64,000 nucleotides of DNA, taken from NCBI GenBank assembly GCA_016713035.1, contig JADJPW010000003.1:496001-560000 (forward strand), in the 5' to 3' direction. The position numbers and the translations under genes were made by a program. This document shows, one piece after another, positions 1 to 8,406 of the stretch (position 1 is the stretch's first letter; every line of letters starts with the position of its first letter). The notes beneath the pieces are model-generated. The model did no database searches and was not told the DNA's origin. It saw only the letters and a list, made by a program, of their open reading frames with translations. Source of the stretch: Verrucomicrobiaceae bacterium. Its GTDB lineage: Bacteria; Verrucomicrobiota; Verrucomicrobiia; Verrucomicrobiales; Verrucomicrobiaceae.

Positions 1-896
1 GTGGCTACGCCATCATGCACCCATAGGGCATAGCGCAGACGGAGTTTTTGCCCATCGGCGATCACGACGGGCGTATCGAGACTGAGGCAGCAGCCCATCC
101 AGCCATCATTCCGCACATGGAAGGCAGTCGGATTGTGCGGGTTCATGGGATGATTCATCAAGGTGATGCCGCCGAAGCCGGTGGCATCATTGGTGATGCG
201 TCCGCTGTAGTCGCACCACCGTGCGGGCTTTCGGAAAACCTCTTCTTCATTGAGCTGCCCTTCGGAGTTGAGGATGCGTCCGCCGCCATCATGCACGCCG
301 ATGCTTTTCGCCATGCGCACCGCGATCAATCCGAAGCCGGTGGCCCCAAAGGTGGCGGTTTTGCCCTTTGGTGGTGAGAGCTCTAGGTCCACGATCATGA
401 ACCAGCTTTTGGCACCATCGAGCGGACGGATTTCCGTGCGGCGCACTTCGATGAGTTGCAGCGCTTTGTCCGACTCCTGTAGCCAATGATTGACCATGCG
501 CATGGAGGCAAAGTCATCGCTGTCCTCGTAGCCCTCGCGTGAGACCTCCACGTTCACGATGCGGCCCTGCTTCTTTGCGTAATCGCCCCAGAAGTCGATT
601 TCATTGAGCATGTTATGCGTGATCCAGACGCTGTTGTGGTGCGAGTGAGTGAGCGGATCATGCGGATGCCCCATGCGAGTGAGGCTGGCATCCCATGTGG
701 CCCGTATCGGATGCCAAAAGGGCCGCATATCCTGCGGGTCGTAGTGCATGGCCGTGAGCTCACGTCCATCGAGCTGAAAGGAGGTGATGTGGTGCCGCAT
801 CGGCACTGCCTGCACACGCGGGATGGGTTTGGCCGTGGGGAGCTGCGCCCAGGTGACGGCGGCGAAGAGTAGGAGAAGGGACAGGGCTTTCATCAT
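1..896 (-). CDS. PmoA-like (DUF6807) secreted protein, C-terminus beyond window
   Basis: The frame is open from the ATG at 896 to the window edge, so about 298 N-terminal residues are visible and the C-terminus is missing. It opens with a signal peptide (MMKALSLLLLFAAVTWAQ). A His-rich segment GHPHDPLTHSHHNSVW lies near residue 75 and is typical of the DUF6807 family, which databases often label 'methane oxygenase PmoA'. That label is misleading: members occur in sugar-degrading Planctomycetes and Verrucomicrobia, are soluble beta-rich exported proteins, and have no demonstrated methane chemistry. Function is unknown; a role in extracytoplasmic carbohydrate handling is inference. An ATG at 893 is an equally possible start. 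The next gene upstream (VWA protein, ending at 975) is on the same strand 78 bp away. Confidence 0.72.
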   Translation of the reverse strand, partial: MMKALSLLLLFAAVTWAQLPTAKPIPRVQAVPMRHHITSFQLDGRELTAMHYDPQDMRPFWHPIRATWDASLTRMGHPHDPLTHSHHNSVWITHNMLNEIDFWGDYAKKQGRIVNVEVSREGYEDSDDFASMRMVNHWLQESDKALQLIEVRRTEIRPLDGAKSWFMIVDLELSPPKGKTATFGATGFGLIAVRMAKSIGVHDGGGRILNSEGQLNEEEVFRKPARWCDYSGRITNDATGFGGITLMNHPMNPHNPTAFHVRNDGWMGCCLSLDTPVVIADGQKLRLRYALWVHDGVA

Positions 897-974
897 GCTA
901 CCAAACGTAGGTGGACGGTGGAGTTCTTTGCTCATGGCTCGATTATGAGTGCCTGCCCGAGTCGAATGGAGCGG

Positions 975-3167
975 TCAAAAGACACCAGCGGCTTTGCGGC
1001 CGATCCAGAAGATGCCCATGAGCACGATGAGCGTGCCCGCCCATGCTGGATGGGCCCAGAGTGGCAGGCGGCGCTCCTGCAACGTGGGCTCTGGAAGCGC
1101 GGCGATGGCTGCGAGGAGGCTTTCTGGCTTCGTCGCGTCTAAAACGGCTCCTTTGGTGAATTGCGCGATTTCCTTCAAAACATCGAACCGGGCGGGTTGG
1201 CCGCGTTTTTCACGGCTGGTGCCTTGGATGGAGATTTTTGTTTCCAGGCTCGATCCGGCCTCTGCGCAACTGAGCTCGACGCGGTGCTCACCGGGCTCAG
1301 TAGGCGTGAAAGTGGCATTAAAGAGGCCCCAGGCCTCCTCACCAGCGGGTAGGAGGCGTACGCTGGCTACTTTGCCACTGGGAGCGGCGATTTGGGCGAT
1401 GACGGCTCCTTCACGCAGAGGCTCGCCGGCGATGCTCATGACGTTGGCATTGAGCGTGAGCATATCGCCGGTGCGGGGGCGGTCTGGTGAGTAAAAGAGG
1501 CGCATTTTATCGCCGCTGCTCATGTTCCGCTGATAGGCCATCCAACGCACGACTTGGCCCCAGTAGCGGTAGTGGTATTTGTCCTCCACACCTTTGCGCC
1601 AGCGCCAGGCTCCATCGGTGCCCATGAAGAGGATTTTGCCCGCTCCGTAGGTTTTGGTGACGATGAGTGGCACGCGACCAAACTGATTCGACTCGGTGCC
1701 ATGCGTGGCGAGCACTTCGGAACCAGCTTTGGCACGCAGGGCCGGTGCATACCACTGGAAGCCGGGGAGCGTGCTCCACACACGGGCACTGGCTTCATCA
1801 TTGTCTTCGAGCTTGGTCAGGAGGCTGCGCATGCCGGCCTCGGTGAGGGCGAATTTCCCCGGTGCGCTCGATCCCCAGCCGCGTGGCTGTGCGGCATCCC
1901 AGAGGACGGGCAAGAGATCCGCCAGCGGTGTTTCTTGCAGAGAGGCCTGAAAGCCGTGGAAGCCGGGCATGAAGACGAGGCCCGCAGCTTGGTCACGCAC
2001 GAGCTTTTGCAAAGCGGTAGCGTGCTCGGCGGTGAGCTGGCCGCTCATGACACCGACATCACCGAGGAAGATGACGTCGTATTGCGTGAGCTCTTCATCC
2101 TTTGGGAAAGTGGGTAGATAGCCGCGGCCAGCACCTGTTTTGCCGAGCCCTGGATGAAGGAGGAGGCAGTTCACCTCCACGCCGGGATCACGCTCCAGGG
2201 CATTGCGCAGGTAGCGGTATTCCCAGCGGGGGAAGGACTCGATGATGAGCACTTTGAGCTGCTCTTTGCGCACGCTGAGTGGGGCATCTTGGGCGTTGTT
2301 CTCTGGATAGCGCTCCTGGGTGGACTTGGGGATGGTGAGAGTGAGCTTCACATCACCGGGCTTCTCCGGCTTCCAGGCGATGGCGTCCTGAAAGCGGCTC
2401 ATGGCGGGCAGAGTGACTTCTTTGCTGATGATCTCGCCACTGCTGCTGCGCATTTCCAGCACGACGACTTCATCACGCGGCATGGAGCTGTCGATGACAA
2501 AGGGGATGCGCAGGGGCTTCCCGGCCACGGCGAAGGTGGGCACGTCGAAGCTGGTGAGCTCTAGATCTGGTAGCCGAGTCTCTGCACCGACCGGTGCGGC
2601 GAAGACGGGCACCTCACGCATGCGCAAACGTGTGGCGGCCTGGGAGGGCGCGGTGCCGGTATTCCAGTCGCCATCGCTGATCAAGATGACGGATTTGAGG
2701 TTCGGCTGCTTCTCCAGCATGCTGAGGAGTGCCGCGTGGATGTCGGTGCCTTCAGTGGCGGGTGTCTGCGATGAGGAAAAGGGCTCGATGACGACATCCA
2801 TGCGCTGCTTGAGCGGTGCCCAGAGCTTTTCGTCGATGAGGGGCCGCACGAGTTCCTCGCGTGCGATGGCTTCTTGGCCACGGAGGACGTCTTTGGTGCT
2901 CATGCTGGCCGATACGTCCGCTAGCACGGCCAAAACGGGTCTCGACTGCGGTTTGAATGTCTCCAGCCACTCGGGTTGCAGCAGCGTGATGGCGATAGCG
3001 GCGGCGATGATGACCCGCAGCAGCTCCAGCCAGCCGATCATGGCCCGATAGCCGCTGCGCCGCCATGCCATGAAGGCCAGCAGCACGATCGCGAAGACAA
3101 AGGCCACACCCACTGCGAACGCCGTGGGTGTGGGATTAAAGACGAGCTGGGAGGACGTGGGCTGCAT
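975..3167 (-). CDS. VWA-domain membrane protein with glutamine-amidotransferase-like domain
   Basis: 730 aa. Two N-terminal membrane helices (about residues 16-34 and 45-63) are followed by a von Willebrand A domain with a recognisable MIDAS set: DVSASMS near residue 88, the Thr of GTDIHAALL and the Asp of ISDGDWN. The middle part (about 310-520) resembles the class-I glutamine-amidotransferase-like fold found in large VWA membrane proteins of Bacteroidetes, Planctomycetes and Verrucomicrobia, although no catalytic Cys-His-Glu triad is evident. A Ser/Gly-rich beta domain and a final membrane helix (about 705-725) complete it. Most of the protein should sit in the periplasm. Such proteins usually neighbour MoxR ATPase and DUF58 genes, which are not visible here. 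The role is inferred to be envelope assembly or stress. Confidence 0.8.
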   Translation of the reverse strand: MQPTSSQLVFNPTPTAFAVGVAFVFAIVLLAFMAWRRSGYRAMIGWLELLRVIIAAAIAITLLQPEWLETFKPQSRPVLAVLADVSASMSTKDVLRGQEAIAREELVRPLIDEKLWAPLKQRMDVVIEPFSSSQTPATEGTDIHAALLSMLEKQPNLKSVILISDGDWNTGTAPSQAATRLRMREVPVFAAPVGAETRLPDLELTSFDVPTFAVAGKPLRIPFVIDSSMPRDEVVVLEMRSSSGEIISKEVTLPAMSRFQDAIAWKPEKPGDVKLTLTIPKSTQERYPENNAQDAPLSVRKEQLKVLIIESFPRWEYRYLRNALERDPGVEVNCLLLHPGLGKTGAGRGYLPTFPKDEELTQYDVIFLGDVGVMSGQLTAEHATALQKLVRDQAAGLVFMPGFHGFQASLQETPLADLLPVLWDAAQPRGWGSSAPGKFALTEAGMRSLLTKLEDNDEASARVWSTLPGFQWYAPALRAKAGSEVLATHGTESNQFGRVPLIVTKTYGAGKILFMGTDGAWRWRKGVEDKYHYRYWGQVVRWMAYQRNMSSGDKMRLFYSPDRPRTGDMLTLNANVMSIAGEPLREGAVIAQIAAPSGKVASVRLLPAGEEAWGLFNATFTPTEPGEHRVELSCAEAGSSLETKISIQGTSREKRGQPARFDVLKEIAQFTKGAVLDATKPESLLAAIAALPEPTLQERRLPLWAHPAWAGTLIVLMGIFWIGRKAAGVF

Positions 3168-3254
3168 GCAGGGCTACCAGAAAGCAGCCTGTGGCGGACA
3201 CCCATGTTCCGCGTGCGGGATGGCTCAAGCTCATTTCACGCCCACCGGGGACAT

Positions 3255-3845
3255 TCACAGCTCCTTTAGCCAGAAGGTGAGCGTCTTCGGTGATTCGGCG
3301 GCCTCGGTGATCTCTTTCCACACAAAGGTGGCCTGCAATTCAGGATGGCGTGTGTAGCCCTGGCTCTGCCAGAAAGCATCCAGCACGCGATAGCCCGGCG
3401 GACGCTGCGCATGATCCGCAGGCCGATCCACCGCGCAGAATGTAGCGATGCGCAGACCGAGTGAGCGAGCATGCGCCTCTCGCCGGATGAAAAAACCCTT
3501 CCCCAGGCCGCGTCCGCGATACTCTGGCAGCACGATGGACTCGCCGAAGTAACAGATGTCCGCCAAATCATAGCCGCCCGCTTTGATGAAGGCGGACTGG
3601 AACTCCGGCCCCTCATCCGCCATCGGCAGACAGGTGGTAGCGCCGATCACACGGCCCTCATCCAGCGCTAGCACCACGAGGCTACGCGGACAGCCCGTGT
3701 AGATGCGCAGATAATCCCGCTCATACTCCAGGCTGCCATCATATAAGTAAGGATACTCACGGAAAACAGCGATGCGCAGGGCTCCGAGAGCATCGAGATA
3801 CGGCTCCAGGGCCGCGCCGCTCAATGGCAAGAGTGTGAGGCTCAT
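3255..3845 (-). CDS. GNAT-family N-acetyltransferase
   Basis: 196 aa. The acetyl-CoA-binding core of the GNAT fold is visible: a strand reading VVLALDEGRVIGATTCLP, then ESIVLPEYRGRGLGKGFFIRREAHAR, in which RGRGLGKG is the pyrophosphate-binding loop (motif A). The family transfers acetyl groups from acetyl-CoA to amines; the substrate cannot be told. Its ATG overlaps the stop of the upstream lipoprotein gene in an ATGA arrangement (3842-3845), so the two are probably translated in tandem. Cytosolic, with no signal peptide. The order of motifs and the length are ordinary for the family. Confidence 0.85.
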   Translation of the reverse strand: MSLTLLPLSGAALEPYLDALGALRIAVFREYPYLYDGSLEYERDYLRIYTGCPRSLVVLALDEGRVIGATTCLPMADEGPEFQSAFIKAGGYDLADICYFGESIVLPEYRGRGLGKGFFIRREAHARSLGLRIATFCAVDRPADHAQRPPGYRVLDAFWQSQGYTRHPELQATFVWKEITEAAESPKTLTFWLKEL

Positions 3846-4408
3846 TTCGCAGGCGTGGGGGCTGGTGCGGCACGTTTGATTTCCTCGACCACTGGTGTGG
3901 GCGCTTTCACCTCGGGCTTGGCTTTCACCACGGGTGCGGTTTTCACCTCGGGTGCGGTTTTCACCTCGGGTGCGGTTTTCACCTCGGGTGCGGTTTTCAC
4001 CTCGGGTGCGGCTTCGGCTTTGGCGGGGGCTGGAGCAGCCGCGACAGCAGCGGCTTTCACCACAGCAGGCTTGGCTACAGGAGCTGCGAGCTGCGCAGCG
4101 GGCTTCACTTCTGCTTTCGTGGTCGCCTTCGGCTCGGGCTTTTTGACAGGATCTGGCGGCGTGGCAGGCATCGCGATGAATTTGGCCTTTTCAGGGTCCA
4201 TGCGAGGCAGCTTGCCGGAGAGTTTTTTCAATTCCTCTGCGCTGTAAGCAGGCGTGACCGGGCTGGACTTCGCTGGCGTGGCTGCTGCAGGAGCCACAGC
4301 GGGCACCGCAGCCGCCGCCTGGGGTGCTGCGGTCTCCTGCTTGCCACAGGCAGCCAAGAGCAGCGCAGCAGCGGAGAGACAAAAAAGACGAGAATTCAGG
4401 ATCATCAT
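3842..4408 (-). CDS. Ala/Pro/Lys-rich lipoprotein with PEVKTA repeats
   Basis: 188 aa. The N-terminus carries a lipoprotein signal with lipobox LLLAACGK (Cys21), so the mature protein should be lipid-anchored. The rest is low complexity, rich in Ala, Pro, Lys, Val and Glu. It has a run of near-identical six-residue units (APEVKT) around residues 135-160, encoded by an exact 18-bp tandem repeat, and resembles an extended, flexible PEVK-type spacer. A short segment (YSAEELKKLSGKLPRMDPEKAKF) before it might be folded. No enzymatic domain is seen. It is the first gene of a pair with the GNAT gene (ATGA overlap). A role as a periplasmic tether or cell-wall-spanning spacer is inference. Confidence 0.75.
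   Translation of the reverse strand: MMILNSRLFCLSAAALLLAACGKQETAAPQAAAAVPAVAPAAATPAKSSPVTPAYSAEELKKLSGKLPRMDPEKAKFIAMPATPPDPVKKPEPKATTKAEVKPAAQLAAPVAKPAVVKAAAVAAAPAPAKAEAAPEVKTAPEVKTAPEVKTAPEVKTAPVVKAKPEVKAPTPVVEEIKRAAPAPTPAK
3940..4011. repeat. 18-bp direct tandem repeat, four exact copies
   Basis: Unit ttttcacctcgggtgcgg is repeated four times head to tail at 3940, 3958, 3976 and 3994, with degenerate copies on the left. It lies in frame inside the lipoprotein gene and encodes the six-residue EVKTAP period. It is a likely site of copy-number variation by slippage, which would lengthen or shorten the spacer without shifting the frame. Confidence 0.95.
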
Positions 4409-4555
4409 GGCGGTGGGGACGTACGCTCGTGTTTCGTGCTACACCACGCAAGCAGAAGCATCTTTCAGCTCCCAGTTTCACCCGCATGGCGACAGAAACA
4501 GGCATTGACCATCAAGGCGGAGTTTCCTAACCTCACGGCCCACCACCACACCGTC

Positions 4556-5230
4556 ATGAAACAGACTCTCCTCGCCCTCACGGCACTCGCATTCACTCTC
4601 CCCGCCGCTGCCAATCCAGAACTCGCCAACATCGTCACCCAGGAATTCGGTGCCGCCACGGCAGACGGCATCGTCTTGCTCCAATCCGCCCCCAGCGTGG
4701 GCGAACCCACTCAGTGGAACGTCTTTGCACGCGATCCCTTCCGCCCAGCCGAACTGGTCAGCGCAGCGCTCTCCCTCCAGGGCCGGAGCTGGAGCGTCAA
4801 GCCCGCAGGCGCAGGCCGCAACATCCTCAAGCGCATCCCCGGCCAGGTGATCAACTTCGGCCGCGTTCGCTATCGCAGTGCCGATGTGCGTGAGATCGTC
4901 GCCCGCGCCGCATCCCAGTCGAACACGGTCTTTTCCTCGCTCGAATACCAACTCGCCGTCGATGTCGCCGGTGGCTCACCTGAGTGGGGCGTGGTGCTGC
5001 TCAATGCCGCCAATGTCGAAGTCGGATTCATTGTCGTGAATGCAGAAACCGGAGCCCTGGGCATGCAGCAGTGGGCCAATCAGATCCCCGTCAACATACC
5101 TGGCCAGCCAGAGAACAAAGGTGCCCGCGCCGCCCAAGGCGTGAAAGAAGCAGGCCGCAAAGCCTGGAACTGGACCGACAACGCACGCCGTGAGACGGGT
5201 AACTTCTTCAAAGAGCTCTTCCGCCGCTAA
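4556..5230 (+). CDS. Exported protein of unknown function
   Basis: 224 aa from the ATG at 4556, chosen because it gives a clean signal peptide (MKQTLLALTALAFTLPAAA, cleavage before NPELAN); the frame extends upstream but without one. The mature part is a small alpha/beta protein. The segment SPEWGVVLLNAANVEVGFIV followed by VNAETGALG is reminiscent of the strand pattern in PepSY-type domains, but I would not assign it. The last 40 residues are basic and aromatic (KAWNWTDNARRETGNFFKELF), possibly a membrane-associating helix. It is followed 15 bp later by the HAD gene on the same strand, so co-transcription is likely. Not recognised as a named family. Confidence 0.7.
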   Translation: MKQTLLALTALAFTLPAAANPELANIVTQEFGAATADGIVLLQSAPSVGEPTQWNVFARDPFRPAELVSAALSLQGRSWSVKPAGAGRNILKRIPGQVINFGRVRYRSADVREIVARAASQSNTVFSSLEYQLAVDVAGGSPEWGVVLLNAANVEVGFIVVNAETGALGMQQWANQIPVNIPGQPENKGARAAQGVKEAGRKAWNWTDNARRETGNFFKELFRR

Positions 5231-5245
5231 TTCAGGCCTACTTTG

Positions 5246-5839
5246 ATGAAGCTCGAAATCCCCGACTACCCCTTCCAAGGCTACATCTTCGACTGCGACG
5301 GCACGCTGGTGGACTCCATGCCTCTACACTACATCGCGTGGTGTGAGGCACTCCAGCAGCATGGCGCTCCCTTTGAGTTCACGGAAGAATTCTTCTACGG
5401 CCATGCCGGCGTGAAGGAGCAGGACTGTGTGCGCATTCTTAATGCCCAGCACGGCACCCAGCTCGATCCCGTCGCTGTCGATGAGGCCAAGGCCGTCATC
5501 TTTCGCCGCCGCATCCCAGAGGTAGCCGCCGTGCAGCCCGTGGCCGAGTTCGCTCGCTCGATCCATGGCCGCTTCCCCATGGCGGTGGCCTCTGGCAGCG
5601 AGGAGGCGACGGTGAGAGCCTGCCTAGCCTCCACCGGCTTGCTGGATCTCTTCCCCATCATCATCACGCCCAAAGACGTGCTGCATGGCAAGCCGGCACC
5701 CGACATGTTCCTCCTCGCCGCAGAAAAAATGGGCATCGCACCCTCCGAGTGCCTCGTGCTCGAGGATGGTGCCAGCGGCATCCGCGCGGCAGAAGCCGCC
5801 AGCATGCGCCACGTCTTTATCCCCCGCACCCTGCGCTGA
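5246..5839 (+). CDS. HAD-superfamily hydrolase, beta-phosphoglucomutase/phosphatase type
   Basis: 197 aa from the ATG at 5246. All HAD motifs are present: motif I FDCDGTLVDSMP (nucleophile Asp, general acid Asp two residues on), motif II Ser in VASGSEEATV, motif III Lys in HGKPAPDMF, and motif IV in LVLEDGASGIRAAEAA. An alpha-helical cap follows motif I (subclass I cap). This places it with beta-phosphoglucomutases and small sugar-phosphate phosphatases; the substrate cannot be predicted. Cytosolic. It is preceded by the small exported protein and followed 11 bp later by a thioesterase gene, suggesting one transcript. Confidence 0.88.
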   Translation: MKLEIPDYPFQGYIFDCDGTLVDSMPLHYIAWCEALQQHGAPFEFTEEFFYGHAGVKEQDCVRILNAQHGTQLDPVAVDEAKAVIFRRRIPEVAAVQPVAEFARSIHGRFPMAVASGSEEATVRACLASTGLLDLFPIIITPKDVLHGKPAPDMFLLAAEKMGIAPSECLVLEDGASGIRAAEAASMRHVFIPRTLR

Positions 5840-5850
5840 AAAATACCATC

Positions 5851-6303
5851 ATGGACGAGTCCCCAGATACCCAGACCACAATCGAGACCCGTGAGGAAAT
5901 CATGTTCTTCGACACCGACTGCGGCGGCGTGGTGCATAACATCGCCTACCTCCGCATGATCGAGACGGCCCGCACTCGACTCGCGGCCAAGCTAGGCATG
6001 AATCTCCGCGAGATGTCCCAAACCCAGCTCTTCCCCGTCCTCACCCGCACCGAGATCGACTACCGGAAGCCCGCCCGACTCGGAGATGAGATCGTCATCC
6101 GTGGCAGACTCCAATCTGTCGAAAAAGCCCGCTTCTGGTGTACCTTTGAGGTCACACGGGCAGAGGACGGTATGCTACTCATCACCTGCCGCCAGTGCCT
6201 CGCCCTCGTACAGATGCCACAGGGCCGCCCCACCCGGCTGCCAGCGGACTGGAAGGTGAAATACGCGCATCTTGCGAATCTTGCCGCCACGGTGCCGGAA
6301 TGA
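5851..6303 (+). CDS. YbgC/FadM-type acyl-CoA thioesterase (hot-dog fold)
   Basis: 150 aa from the ATG at 5851, the first start downstream of the HAD gene's stop. The N-terminal signature FFDTDCGGVVHNIAYLRMIETAR matches the YbgC family, with the catalytic Asp-to-His arrangement (D-x-D-x-x-G-x-V-x-x). YFPVLTR-like and YRKPARLGDEIVI segments follow. Members hydrolyse short-chain or hydroxybenzoyl-CoA thioesters and are often linked to the Tol-Pal envelope system; no tol genes are seen here. It is the third gene of a probable operon starting at 4556 and is followed by an intergenic inverted repeat. Confidence 0.87.
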   Translation: MDESPDTQTTIETREEIMFFDTDCGGVVHNIAYLRMIETARTRLAAKLGMNLREMSQTQLFPVLTRTEIDYRKPARLGDEIVIRGRLQSVEKARFWCTFEVTRAEDGMLLITCRQCLALVQMPQGRPTRLPADWKVKYAHLANLAATVPE

Positions 6304-6340
6304 GCCAAGGCTTACGTGTGAAATGGCGAAGTGAACAGAT

Positions 6341-6495
6341 GACAGGATTTACAAGATGACAGGATTATACAGGATTAGCCCTTGGTAACTCGGTTGGGCC
6401 ACCCCTTTCAAAGCTCAACACTTTCCAATGTTAAGCCGCTATCAAGTTACAGGCCGCTAATCCTGCATAATCTTGAAAATCTTGTTAATCCTGTC
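6341..6495. repeat. Inverted-repeat element built on the 'acaggattaacaag' theme
   Basis: The only notable content of the roughly 300-bp gap 6304-6600. The left arm (6341-6378) and the reverse complement of the right arm (6457-6495) are closely similar. Both are built of short units such as gacaggatt, acaagat and caggattag, and are separated by about 78 bp. No transposase and no open frame lie inside. It resembles dispersed non-autonomous repeats and could form a long imperfect hairpin in RNA. It may act as a terminator or attenuator between the thioesterase and the sulfatases. Confidence 0.7.
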
Positions 6496-6600
6496 CTCAT
6501 TTTTGCTCCATACGATTGACCATCATTTTGATGCGTATGCCCTGAGAGTGAGCAGACCTGCGTGCAACATGGGCGCGGCACCTTCGTTGATCTTCCCTGC

Positions 6601-8400
6601 ATGATCAAAGCCCTCACCACGCTGCTTTTCGCGACGCTCACCACTCTCGCTGCTGACCGGCCCAACATCCTCTGGCTCACCAGCGAGGACAACGGCCCCC
6701 AATACGGCTGCTACGGCGACACCTACGCCACCACACCGCACATCGACGCACTCGCCGCACGCAGCCTGCGCTTCAATCGTGCCTGGTCGAACGCCCCCGT
6801 CTGCGCCCCCGCACGCACCTGCCTCATCAGTGGCCGCTGGGCACCGGCGGACGCTGCCGAGCACATGCGCAGCATGGTGCCACTACCTCAGGGCCATCAG
6901 ATGTATCCACAGCTCCTCCGCGCCGCTGGCTACTACTGCACCAACAACGCCAAAGAGGACTACAACCTCGCCAAACCCGACCAGGGCGGCAAAGACGCCG
7001 TCTGGGACGATAGCAGCAAGAACGCACACTACAAAAATCGTGCTCCCGGCCAGCCCTTCTTCGCCATCTTCAATGACCAAATCACGCACGAGAGCCAGAT
7101 CCGCCGCAAGCCCCACACGCTCATCCACGATCCTGCCAAAGCTCCCCTGCCCCCCTTTCATCCAGACACACCTGAGGTCCGCCACGACTGGGCACAATAC
7201 TACGACAACATCACCACCATGGACTCCGCTCTCGGCAAAAAACTCGCCGAGCTCGAAGCCGCAGGCCTCGCCCAGGACACCATCATCGTCCAATACGGCG
7301 ACCACGGTGCCGGCATGCCACGCTTCAAGCGCTGGCCCTACAACACCGGCCTCCATGTCGGCCTCATCATGCACTTCCCAGAAAAATGGAAGCACCTCGC
7401 ACCACGCGGCTACGCCGCCGGAGCCGCCAGCGATGAGCTAGTGAGCTTCATCGACTTCGCACCCACGCTCCTGAGCATCGCCGGAGTCAAACCACCCGCC
7501 TACATGCAGGGCCACGCCTTCTGTGGCCAATTCCCGACCCTCGCCCAAAGAAATTTCATCCACGGCTTCCGTGGCCGCATGGACGAGCGCTACGACTGTG
7601 TGCGCAGCACCACGGATGGGCGCTTCGTCTATGTCCGCCACTTCATGCCGCACCTGCCTTTTGGCCAATATTTGAACTACATGTTCCAACAGGCCACCAC
7701 CCGCGTGTGGAGTGACCTGCATGCCCAGGGCAAGCTCAACGAGCTACAAAACCGCTTCTGGCTGCCGAAGCCCTCCGAAGAACTCTACGACCTGCAAAAC
7801 GACCGCTGGGAAATCAACAACCTCGCCACCTCCGCCACTCACAGCGCGGATCTCGAGCGCCTCCGCACCGCACAAGACGCCTGGCTGCTCGAAACACGCG
7901 ATCTCGGCCTGATCCCAGAGGCTGCACGCCTCGCCAAGGCCGCAGGCACCTCACCGGCAGATGCATTCAAAAACGAGCCCCTGGCCGAAATCCTCACCGC
8001 AGCCAAAACAGCCGCCAATCTGGCTCTAGGGGCCGAAAAGCTCACTCCACTGCTCCAGAGCCCAAATGCCACCGTACGCTACTGGGGCGTCATGGGCCAT
8101 CTCATGCGTGGAAAAGCCGATGAAGCCGTTTTGAAGCCCTTTTTAGCCGATCCCAGCCCCAGCGTCCGCATCGCCGCCGCAGAGGCACTCCAAAACATCG
8201 AAACCCTGCTCGCCAGCGCCAACGTCGAAAAAGGATCCTACATGGAAGCGCTCGAAGCACTCAACTCGCTCGATCGCCTCAAAAACCAACTCGGCTCACA
8301 CAAAGAAAGCGTCCTCGCCCTGCCCTCCAAGGCCCCCAAAGCCGTCGAGCAGCGACTTAAAGAATACGTCTCTCGCCTCATGGAACACATCCGCCAGTAA
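6601..8400 (+). CDS. Sulfatase (family S1, Cys-type) with C-terminal HEAT-like region
   Basis: 599 aa from the ATG at 6601, which starts a signal peptide (MIKALTTLLFATLTTLAA). The formylglycine motif is CAPARTCLISG (C-x-P/A-x-R) near residue 75. The metal-binding start LWLTSEDNGPQYGCYG and the later YGDHGAGMPR are as expected for alkaline-phosphatase-fold sulfatases. Activity requires conversion of the motif Cys to formylglycine by a maturase not encoded in this window. After the sulfatase domain (to about residue 440) comes an alpha-helical extension; RYWGVMGHLMRG and DPSPSVRIAAAEAL look like HEAT repeats, probably for protein contact. It is followed 6 bp later by a second sulfatase, clearly an operon. 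The likely role is removal of sulfate from polysaccharide in the periplasm or outside. Confidence 0.9.
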   Translation: MIKALTTLLFATLTTLAADRPNILWLTSEDNGPQYGCYGDTYATTPHIDALAARSLRFNRAWSNAPVCAPARTCLISGRWAPADAAEHMRSMVPLPQGHQMYPQLLRAAGYYCTNNAKEDYNLAKPDQGGKDAVWDDSSKNAHYKNRAPGQPFFAIFNDQITHESQIRRKPHTLIHDPAKAPLPPFHPDTPEVRHDWAQYYDNITTMDSALGKKLAELEAAGLAQDTIIVQYGDHGAGMPRFKRWPYNTGLHVGLIMHFPEKWKHLAPRGYAAGAASDELVSFIDFAPTLLSIAGVKPPAYMQGHAFCGQFPTLAQRNFIHGFRGRMDERYDCVRSTTDGRFVYVRHFMPHLPFGQYLNYMFQQATTRVWSDLHAQGKLNELQNRFWLPKPSEELYDLQNDRWEINNLATSATHSADLERLRTAQDAWLLETRDLGLIPEAARLAKAAGTSPADAFKNEPLAEILTAAKTAANLALGAEKLTPLLQSPNATVRYWGVMGHLMRGKADEAVLKPFLADPSPSVRIAAAEALQNIETLLASANVEKGSYMEALEALNSLDRLKNQLGSHKESVLALPSKAPKAVEQRLKEYVSRLMEHIRQ

Positions 8401-8406
8401 GCACCC

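Noticed and set aside
1..896. Reading as a particulate methane monooxygenase subunit
   Set aside because: The 'PmoA' label of the DUF6807 family is a naming artefact. The protein is exported and soluble, without the membrane helices of PmoA.
3927..4015. Short regular repeats, considered as a CRISPR array
   Set aside because: The units are contiguous 18-mers without spacers and code in frame for PEVKTA, so they are a protein tandem repeat.
6341..6495. Terminal inverted repeats of an insertion sequence
   Set aside because: Only about 78 bp lie between the arms and no transposase or flanking target duplication is visible.
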